Assembly: GCA_903883985.1 (NCBI GenBank)
Contig: CAISDD010000176.1
Location: 1 to 12,601, forward strand
Direction: 5' to 3'
From: an uncultured Pseudomonadota bacterium
GTDB lineage: Bacteria > Pseudomonadota > Gammaproteobacteria > Burkholderiales > Thiobacillaceae
DNA: 12,601 bases
The notes under the pieces are model-generated. The model ran no database searches and had not been told where the DNA came from. It saw nothing but the letters and a program-made list of their open reading frames with translations. A program made the translations under genes and the position numbers. This document shows, in pieces, positions 1-6,200 of this stretch (position 1 is its first letter; each line of letters begins with the position of its first letter).

Positions 1-1
1 A

Positions 2-121
2 TCGCAGTGGAGGCTCTGGCGCAGCGTCAAGCACGAGGACGTGTATCTGAAGGGCTATGCCACGATGGGCGAACTGACGCTCGGCCTGGCTGCGCTCCAC
101 AGGAGATTCCTCCGCCGATGA
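2..121 (+). pseudogene. IS3-family transposase (OrfB), C-terminal remnant
   Basis: Reading from base 2 gives a peptide beginning SQWRLWRSVKHEDVYLKGY and continuing ATMGELTLGLAA before it runs into unrelated residues and a TGA at 119-121. The WRSVKxEDVYLKGY...L block is the conserved stretch near the C-terminus of IS3-family OrfB (DDE, rve-type integrase core) transposases, just after the catalytic Glu helix. Intact proteins normally continue with a YFxFYNxERPHQSL block; here that block is missing and the frame diverges after position ~95. The 5' part lies outside the window, so whether the rest of the gene is intact is unknown, but this 3' end is truncated and the element is probably dead. 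It indicates past insertion activity downstream of the tRNA-Val gene. Seen: the motif and its abrupt end. Inferred: the family assignment. Confidence 0.75.
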
Positions 122-125
122 GGGA

Positions 126-161
126 AAGTCAAAGGCCAAGTCAACAGCCAAGTCAAAGGCA
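126..161. repeat. Three tandem copies of a 12-bp unit
   Basis: Units at 126-137, 138-149 and 150-161 follow the pattern AAGTCAAAGGCC with one or two substitutions in copies 2 and 3. This short minisatellite starts immediately after the stop of the transposase remnant. No coding or regulatory role is evident. Confidence 0.6.
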
Positions 162-279
162 AAACCGGGGCAGCGCCATTCCGCTGCGAGTGAAGTCGAG
201 CACAAAACTTAAACCAGGCAGATTATTGTCTTGACTCAAGGGTCCACCATAGGCGGGTAACTCGACGGCGACGGGAACC

Positions 280-367
280 TGACATTTACCGAGACAAAGT
301 GACAAGGATCACCACGGTCTGGGACGGTTTTTGTCACTATTTTGATGATTATTAGGATGACAAAAAC
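280..367. repeat. Cluster of TGACA/TGTCA motifs with a 10-bp inverted repeat
   Basis: TGACA occurs at 280-284, 300-304 and 358-362, and its complement TGTCA at 332-336. The last two lie in a perfect 10-bp inverted repeat, GTTTTTGTCA (327-336) and TGACAAAAAC (358-367), separated by a 21-base AT-rich spacer. GTGACAA at 299-305 is also complementary to TTGTCAC at 331-337. Repeated TGACA-type boxes are typical of the ends of transposons moved by TnsB/TniA-like transposases (Tn5053 and Tn7-like families), so this may be a decayed element end beside the tRNA gene. Some other protein-binding site is equally possible. The rest of the 122-388 gap shows no gene that I can support. Confidence 0.45.
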
Positions 368-388
368 ATCGTAAGTATTTGAATGCTT

Positions 389-463
389 TGGTGGGCAGTA
401 CGGGATTCGAACCTGTGACCCCCGCCGTGTGAAGGCGATGCTCTACCACTGAGCTAACTGCCC
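389..463 (-). tRNA. tRNA-Val (anticodon CAC)
   Basis: The minus strand folds into a complete 75-nt tRNA with an encoded CCA (389-391). The acceptor stem GGGCAGT/ACTGCCC pairs perfectly, as does the T stem ACAGG/CCTGT with loop TTCGAAT. The D arm is GCTC/GAGC. The anticodon stem TCGCC/GGCGG has one T.G wobble pair. The anticodon loop TTCACAC gives anticodon CAC (bases 429-431), which reads the valine codon GUG. It is transcribed away from gltX. The 3' side is flanked by repeat-rich, mobile-element-like sequence, a common situation because tRNA 3' ends are integration targets. Confidence 0.97.
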
Positions 464-475
464 AAAGCGGCGCGC

Positions 476-504
476 AGTGTACGAAGAGGAGGGCGTCAGG
501 TCAA
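476..504 (-). promoter_or_regulatory. Sigma-70 promoter of the tRNA-Val gene
   Basis: On the minus strand TTGACC (499-504) and TACACT (476-481) are separated by exactly 17 bases, close to the TTGACA-17-TATAAT consensus. The -10 box ends 12 bases before the mature tRNA 5' end, giving a predicted start near 469 and a leader of only about six bases. The promoter lies between the tRNA and gltX, which diverge. Confidence 0.75.
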
Positions 505-528
505 AGGATATTTCGCAGGCGGGGCTAG

Positions 529-534
529 TAGAAT
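529..534 (+). promoter_or_regulatory. Candidate -10 box for gltX
   Basis: TAGAAT lies 29 bases before the gltX ATG, implying a leader of about 22 bases. No convincing -35 box is visible at the matching distance, and no clear Shine-Dalgarno sequence precedes the ATG. A very similar context (GGCTAGAATC) occurs before the gene starting at 2045. The call rests on the hexamer alone. Confidence 0.3.
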
Positions 535-563
535 CACGGCCTTTCACACTAAATGCATCGATC

Positions 564-1987
564 ATGATCCGCACCCGCTTCGCACCTTCTCCCACAGGCT
601 ACCTGCATATAGGCGGCGCCCGCACCGCGTTGTTTTCCTGGGCCTACGCCCGCAAGATGGGGGGGGCGTTCATCCTGCGTATCGAGGATACCGATCAGGA
701 GCGTTCCACCCAGGCCTCCGTGCAGGCCATCCTCGATGGCCTGGCCTGGCTGGGGATCGATTGGGACGAGGGCCCTCTTTACCAGATGCAGCGCATGCAG
801 CGCTACAAGACGGTGGTCGATCAGTTGCTGGAAGCAGGACAGGCCTATTACTGTTACGCCAGCAGAGATGAACTCGACTTGATGCGCGAGGCGCAGAAGG
901 CGCGTGGCGAGAAGCCGCGCTACGACGGGCGCTGGCGCCCCGAACCGGGCAAGGTGCTGGCTGCGCCCCCTGCCGGCGCGGGGTTGGAAACCAAGCCGGT
1001 GATCCGCTTCAGGACGCCGCGGGAGGGGGGGTCACCTTCAACGACATGATCAAGGGCGCGATCACCGTGGCCAACGCGGAGCTGGACGACCTGGTGATCG
1101 TGCGTAGCGATGGCATCCCCACTTACAACTTCGGCGTGGTGGTGGACGACTGGGACATGGGCATCACCCATGTCATCCGCGGCGATGACCATGTCAACAA
1201 CACGCCTCGCCAGATCAACATCCTGCAGGCACTGGGCGCGCCCATTCCCACCTATGCGCATGTGCCCATGATCCTGGGCCCGGACGGAGAGCGGCTGTCG
1301 AAGCGGCATGGCGCGGTCTCGGTGCTGCAATATCGTGATGAAGGATTTCTGCCGGAAGCCTTGCTCAACTACCTGGCGCGCCTGGGCTGGGGGCATGGTG
1401 ACGAAGAGAAGTTCGACCTCACGCAGTTCATCGAATGGTTCGATGTCGGCCATGTCAGCCACTCCGCCGCGCGTTTCGACGCCGGCAAGCTGACCTGGCT
1501 GAACCAGCAGTATCTCAAGGAGGCCGACAACGCCCGTCTGGCGGAGCTGGTTCGGCCCTTCCTGGCGATGCAGTGCGTCGATTTGACGTTAGGGCCGGAT
1601 CTCGCGGCCCTGGTTGGCCTGGTCAAGGAGCGGGTGAGCAGCATCGTCGAGTTGGCCGATGCCGTGCACATCTACTTCCACCAGGTCCTGGCCACAGTCG
1701 AGGAGCTCAAGGCCAGGCTCGGTCGCGATGCGCTGCCCGCCTTCGAGCAGCTACGAGTCGATCTGGTCACGGTGGCCTGGGATGCGCCCGCCATAAGTCG
1801 ACTCATCAAGGATACGGCCAAGGCCTTCAATCTGAAGATGGGCCAGATTGGCATGCCGCTGCGCCTGGTCCTGTTTGGTACCGCACAGACTCCAGCCATC
1901 GACCAGACCCTGTTTCTGCTCGGACGCACGGAAACCCTGCGCCGCTTCGAGGCCGCATGGCCACACGCGCTGGCCGCCGTGGAGTAA
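564..1987 (+). CDS. gltX: Glutamyl-tRNA synthetase, interrupted by a one-base frameshift
   Basis: Class I aminoacyl-tRNA synthetase that charges tRNA-Glu with glutamate in the cytoplasm. The N-terminal frame (564-1049) starts MIRTRFAPSPTGYLHIGGAR, carrying the HIGH-type signature (HIGG, residues 15-18) and the IEDTD segment. The second frame (from about 1031, to 1987) holds the conserved VVVDDWDMGITHVIRGDDH block, the KMSKS-type motif RLSKR (about residues 244-248 after correction) and the C-terminal anticodon-binding domain. The frames are separated by one missing base in the G run at 1025-1031. With eight G the join reads PREGGVTFNDMIKG, which fits the family, and the product is 474 residues, normal for GltX. 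As written, the frame ends at TGA 1047-1049 after 161 residues. ATG 564 is chosen because family proteins begin just before RFAPSPTG. The gene is normally essential, so a sequencing or assembly error is the likeliest explanation. Confidence 0.93.
1025..1031 (+). other. Frameshift site in gltX (run of seven G)
   Basis: After codon GAG (1023-1025) the run of seven G puts the reading frame out of step with the conserved VTFNDMIKG segment. Eight G (GAG GGG GGG GTC) restores the frame with no change in the family spacing; five G would also restore it but leaves one residue fewer. Homopolymer undercalling is the simplest cause. The upstream stop and a downstream in-frame ATG overlap as ATGA (1046-1049). 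Confidence 0.85.
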
Positions 1988-2003
1988 TTCGAGATCGGGC
2001 GGC

Positions 2004-2009
2004 TAGAAT
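2004..2009 (+). promoter_or_regulatory. Candidate -10 box before the GST-like gene
   Basis: TAGAAT sits in the 57-base gap between gltX and the next gene, 35 bases before its first ATG. It lies in a small palindromic context (GGCG...CGCC, 1999-2013). There is no clear -35 box. Read-through from gltX is the alternative source of transcription. Confidence 0.3.
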
Positions 2010-2044
2010 CGCCGTACGCCAGCAACCACACCGGTCGTTCGTCC

Positions 2045-2665
2045 ATGAATCAGAAAATGAAACTCATCGCCTCACTGACCAGTCCGTTCGCACGCAAGGT
2101 ACGCATCGTCGCGGCGGAGAAACACATCGAATATCAGTTGGTGGTGGATGTGCCCTGGGCCGCCGATACCCATGTCCCCGAATTCAACCCTCTGGGCAAG
2201 GTGCCGGTATGGGTGCTGGAAGATGGCAAGACCCTGTTCGACTCACGCGTCATCGTCGAGTATCTCGACAGCGTCAGTCCGGTAGGCCATCTCCTGCCGC
2301 GCGAGCCGCGTCCGCGTATCGCAGTGAAGCGCTGGGAGGCGCTGGCCGATGGCGTGGCCGACGCTGCGGCATTGGTGTTCGTCGAACGCAAGCGCCCGGC
2401 CGAGCTGCAAAGCCAGGCATGGATAGACCGTCATCTCGGCAAGGTCGGAGCCGGCCTTCAAGCGATGAGCGACGACCTCGGGGCACAGGTCTGGTGCACC
2501 GGGGAATACTTCAATCTGTCCGACATCGCTCTGGGCTGTAGCCTGGGTTACCTGGAATTTCGTTTCCCCGAGATCGACTGGCGCCGTAGTCATCCCAACC
2601 TCTCCGAAATCTATGACCGTCTGATGCAGCGCCAGGCGTTCAAGGACACCATTCCGGCCGTGTGA
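2045..2665 (+). CDS. Glutathione S-transferase family protein (YibF-like)
   Basis: A 206-residue soluble protein with the two-domain GST layout. The N-terminal thioredoxin-like domain has the SLTSPFARKVRI start (S10-P14-F15 region near the glutathione thiol), the cis-proline segment GKVPVW (P54) and the glutathione-binding D66-S67 in LFDSRVIVEYLD. The C-terminal helical domain carries the folding motif FNLSDIALG. Length and motifs fit the small single-gene bacterial GSTs such as E. coli YibF; the substrate cannot be deduced. Two starts are possible: ATG 2045 (used here) or ATG 2057, which gives MKLIASLTSPF and matches the usual N-terminus of the family better. Neither has a strong Shine-Dalgarno. 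It follows gltX by 57 bases on the same strand and converges on the membrane-protein gene downstream, with only 26 bases between stops. Confidence 0.88.
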   Translation: MNQKMKLIASLTSPFARKVRIVAAEKHIEYQLVVDVPWAADTHVPEFNPLGKVPVWVLEDGKTLFDSRVIVEYLDSVSPVGHLLPREPRPRIAVKRWEALADGVADAAALVFVERKRPAELQSQAWIDRHLGKVGAGLQAMSDDLGAQVWCTGEYFNLSDIALGCSLGYLEFRFPEIDWRRSHPNLSEIYDRLMQRQAFKDTIPAV

Positions 2666-2673
2666 TCTTGGGT

Positions 2674-2687
2674 TCCGGCGGGCCGGA
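2674..2687. terminator. Short GC hairpin between two convergent genes
   Basis: TCCGGC and GCCGGA form a six-pair stem with a two-base spacer (in practice five pairs and a four-base loop). It lies in the 26-base gap between the convergent GST-like and membrane-protein genes. There is no T tract on either side, so it is not a canonical intrinsic terminator. It could act weakly in both directions or block 3' exonucleases. Confidence 0.3.
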
Positions 2688-2691
2688 GTGC

Positions 2692-3090
2692 TTACAGCCA
2701 CAGGCCGTGTTGCGCTTCTCGCCACGGGGTGTCGTCGCCGTCGGTCACGAACAAGCTTATCGCAAAGCTCAGCAGCGCGATGAAGATGCTGGCAAAAAAT
2801 GCGGTACGGAACCCGGAAATGGTGAAGCCGCTCACCATGGCGGATACCAGTTGCAGCATCATGGCGTTGATCACCAAAAGGAAGGCTCCCAGAGTGACCA
2901 GGGTAAGCGGCAGCGTCAGGAAGAGGAGCAGCGGCCTCAGGATGGCGTTGGCAAAGCCGAGCAACAGCGCGGAGACGATTAAGGAAGAGGTATCCGAAAA
3001 CCGCAGGCCGCTGAATACATGGCTCGCCACCCAAAGAGTAAGGGAGGTGATCGCCCAGTGGAGCAGGAATGGCGTCAGATTGTCGAGCAT
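2692..3090 (-). CDS. Phage-holin-family (superfamily IV, YvlD-like) four-helix membrane protein
   Basis: A 132-residue hydrophobic protein beginning MLDNLTPFLLHWAITSL. Four membrane segments can be read at about residues 8-26, 33-50, 54-80 and 95-113, followed by a short polar tail (TDGDDTPWREAQHGLWL). The pattern, with an FANAILRPLLLFLTLPLT segment between helices 2 and 3, matches the 'Mycobacterial 4 TMS phage holin, superfamily IV' family (Pfam PF04020; B. subtilis YvlD is a member). Despite the name, these are mostly chromosomal inner-membrane proteins of unknown role, and nothing here is phage-like. ATG 3090 is chosen because it opens directly into helix 1; the frame remains open upstream but encodes implausible charged sequence. 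It diverges from the A2M gene. No good Shine-Dalgarno is visible. Confidence 0.85.
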   Translation of the reverse strand: MLDNLTPFLLHWAITSLTLWVASHVFSGLRFSDTSSLIVSALLLGFANAILRPLLLFLTLPLTLVTLGAFLLVINAMMLQLVSAMVSGFTISGFRTAFFASIFIALLSFAISLFVTDGDDTPWREAQHGLWL

Positions 3091-3120
3091 GCGGGGCGTC
3101 CGTTTGTCTTCCGATGGGGG

Positions 3121-3149
3121 ATCATAGTCGCAGCGCGAGCGTAAGGGCA
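3121..3149 (-). promoter_or_regulatory. Candidate promoter of the holin-family gene
   Basis: TATGAT (minus strand, 3121-3126) is a five-of-six match to the -10 consensus and lies 30 bases before the ATG. The -35 position, 17 bases further up (TGCCCT, 3144-3149), matches poorly. Confidence 0.3.
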
Positions 3150-3232
3150 GCGCGGGGAACTCGGCGATTGTCCTGGGCGTGTGGCCACGTCCCGTCTTTC
3201 GCTGCGTTAAGCTAGGGTGCAGCAATCGATTC

Positions 3233-3237
3233 GGGAG
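3233..3237 (+). promoter_or_regulatory. Ribosome-binding site that fixes the A2M start
   Basis: GGGAG ends six bases before ATG 3244. It favours that start over the in-frame GTG at 3217, which has no such site and would put nine polar and charged residues in front of the signal peptide. Confidence 0.7.
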
Positions 3238-3243
3238 CGGTTC

Positions 3244-6200
3244 ATGTTCGGTCGCACTATTTTGGCAATTTCCCTGGTCTGTCTTTGCGCAGCCCAGGCT
3301 TGTGCAGCGGGGGTCGAATCGTTTTCCCCCCAAGGCGAGATCAAGGGGGTACATCAGGTCACGGCCCGTTTCGATGTGGATATGGTGCCACTGGGCGCCC
3401 CCAATCTGGCCGACCCCTTCCAGGTGGATTGCCCCTCCAGGGGATCGGGCCGTTGGCTGGATCATCGCAACTGGGTGTATGACTTCGAACAGGATCTGCC
3501 GGCAGGCATGGCTTGCAGTTTCACCCTGATCCAGGATGCCCAGGCCTTGTCTGGGGAGAAACTGACGGCGGCGAGATTTGGATTCTCCACGGGTGGGCCG
3601 GCGATCTTGCTGACGATACCCTCAGAAGGCGCGCAGATCGGCGAGGATCAGGTATTTCTGCTGGGACTCGATGCGCCAGTGCGCGAGGCCAGCATAGGCG
3701 GACGGTTCTGGTGCGTGGCGGAGGGCGTGGCCGAGAAAATCCCGGCCCTACTGGTGAGTGGAGAGGACAAAGTCCGTGTGCTGGCGGCCAGTCGGGGCTT
3801 CTTTCAGGATTACCTCCAGGTGCTGGCGCCGCACCATAGCCAGTATCTGATCGATATGCGCGCCGGGGGCGAGACGGCGCAGCGCGCGGCAGGCAAAGCC
3901 GACACGCCGGTGTTGGTGGCCCGTTGCGGTCGGCGACTGCCGGCGAATAAGGCGGTCAGCCTGATCTGGGAGGCGGGCATCGCATCGACCAGCGGCGTCG
4001 CCAGTAGTGGCGAGCAGAAGCTGGCATTTCGCACGCGTCCCGATTTCAGCGCGCGTCTGCATTGCGAGAAGCTCAACCCGCGCCGTCCCTGTTTGCCGGT
4101 TTTGCCGATGCGCCTGGAATTTTCCGCGCCGGTGGCTTTGAAGGCGGTGGCCGGCATTGTGCTCTCCAGCAGTAAGCAGGTCTGGTGCGGCCAGATTAGT
4201 GAAGATGACCGAAAATCCGGCTATACGGAGTCCGTCACGTTTGCCGGGCCATTCCCGGAAGGGGCCGATTTCGTCCTCGGTCTGCCGGCCAGGCTGCATG
4301 ACCAGGATGGCCGCGGCCTGATCAACGCCCGTAGTTTCCCCTTGAAGTTGAAGACCGATCTGGCGCCGCCCCTGGCCAAGTTCGCCAGCGAGTTCGGCAT
4401 CTACGAACTCCATGCCCAGCCCGCCTTGCCACTGACCGTGCGCTATGTCGACAGTCTCAGCCTGGGCCACAGCCAGTTCAGTGCGGAGCAGTTGACCACG
4501 CAAAATCCTGTGGAGATCATCGAATGGATGCGGCGCATCCGGGCGATGGCCGAGGACGTTCGCGGCGAGCGCGATGAGGACAAGGGCTACGCGCCGATCA
4601 CGCATTTTGGCGCCGAGGAGTCGATCTTCGAGGCGCGCCACAAGATCACGACCTATGTCTTGCCCAAGCCCTTGCCAGACCAGGAGACCGAGGTCATGGC
4701 CATCCCCCTGATAGGCGCCGGTTTCCACATCGTCGAGGTGGCCAGTCCGCGCCTGGGCGCGGCTCTGATGGACAAGGCCAAGCCCTACCATGTGCGTGCT
4801 ACCGCCCTGGTCACCAACCTGGCGGTGCATTTCAAGCAGGGTGCCGAGTCTTCCCTGGTCTGGGTCACCAGCCTGGACAGCGGCCAGCCTGTAGCCGAGG
4901 CAGAGGTGGCGGTACGGGATTGCAAGAACCGGATCTATGCCAGGGGGCGCACCGACGCCGAAGGCCTCTTGCGCATCAAGGAGGCCTTGCCCCTGGAGGA
5001 GAGCCTGCCCGCTTGTCTGGAAAAATATGACCGGCAGTTCTTCGTCACCGCCAGCCAGGCGGGCGATTTCAGTTTTCTCCTGTCGCATTGGGGCGAGGGG
5101 ATCTCGCCCTGGCGCTTCAACCTGTATCAGTCGGCCTGGCAAGGGCCCGTCGTCGCCCACGCGGTGCTCGATCGCAGCCTGTTTCGGCCCGGCGAGGAGG
5201 TGGCGATGAAGCTGATCGCGCGGCGCAAGCAGCAGCAGGGTTTCGGCTATGTCGATGCCTCACGCTTGGGCGATGAAGTCATCTTGCGCCACCAGGGCAG
5301 CGGGGAAGAGGTCAAGGTGGCGGTGAAGTGGGATGGGCAGGGCATCGCCGAAGTGAAGTACGGCTTGCCCAAGGAAGCCAGGCAGGGCCGCTACGAGGTA
5401 CTGATTACGAACCCTCTTCGTGGTCGTGCGCGGGAATCCCTCCATGTCGGTGAATTTCGCGTCGCCAGCTATCGCGTGCCGACCGTACGCGCCCGCCTCG
5501 TCGGCCCGAGTGTGGCGGTCAATCCCGGCGAGATCCGGCTCGACATGCAGGCCGAATACCTGGCAGGTGGTGCGGCCAGCCAGATGCCGGTGACACTGCG
5601 CGGCCAATTACAGCCTTATGCGCCCGACTTTCCCGACTACGAGGACGCCAGCTTCTCCAATGGCCGCGTCAAGGTGGGGCGTCAGGACGAACATGCCGAA
5701 TGGGTGACAGATTACGAAACCGAGGAGGACGGGCCCGCACCCGCCACTACGGCCGGGGTCCGGGCGCTCAAGACGCTGAAGCTGAAGCTCGACGCCAGTG
5801 GCAGTGCCCGCGCCGGCTGGCAGGATCTGCCGCGATCCGACACGCCGCAGGAACTGCGCGCCGAAGCCGAATATCGTGACGCCAACGGCGAGACGCGCAG
5901 CGCCGCCGTGCGCGTGCCGATCTACCCCTCGAAGCTGCTAGTGGGCGTACAACCCGATTCCTGGGTGCAAGCCCGCGCGCTGCAACGCTTCCGCATCATC
6001 GCCCTGGATACGGCGGGTCATCCCCAGGTCGGCGTGGCGGTGCAAGGCCGCTTGTACCGGCGCAACTGGTATTCCTACCGCAAGCGGGTGATCGGTGGTT
6101 TTTACACCTACGAGCATGGCGCCGAAATCCAGGCCCTGGCAGAGACTTGCGCGGGCCGCACCGATGCGCACGGCTTGTTCTTCTGCGAGACCCACGCCAC

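Noticed and set aside
7..234. Open frame of 75 codons at the window start
   Set aside because: It is out of frame with the IS3 transposase remnant on the same strand and its 3' half is repeat-derived low-complexity sequence.
232..266. TTGACT...TAACTC resembling a MerR-type metal-response promoter
   Set aside because: The spacer lacks the central dyad that MerR-family regulators bind, and no regulator or target gene is nearby.
1435..2541. Long plus-strand open frame (368 codons) spanning the end of gltX and the GST-like gene
   Set aside because: It is rich in Arg, Gly and Pro, as expected of an out-of-frame shadow in GC-rich DNA, and overlaps two well-supported genes.
2692..3090. A prophage lysis (holin) gene
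   Set aside because: No endolysin, spanin or other phage gene is nearby; the superfamily IV 'holin' family is mostly chromosomal membrane proteins unrelated to lysis.
3091..3465. Upstream extension of the holin-family frame on the minus strand
   Set aside because: The added residues are polar, lack family character and would overlap the A2M coding start on the other strand.
3748..5160. Long minus-strand open frame (470 codons) inside the A2M gene
   Set aside because: Antisense shadow of conserved A2M sequence with no recognisable motif; the same applies to 7273-8922.
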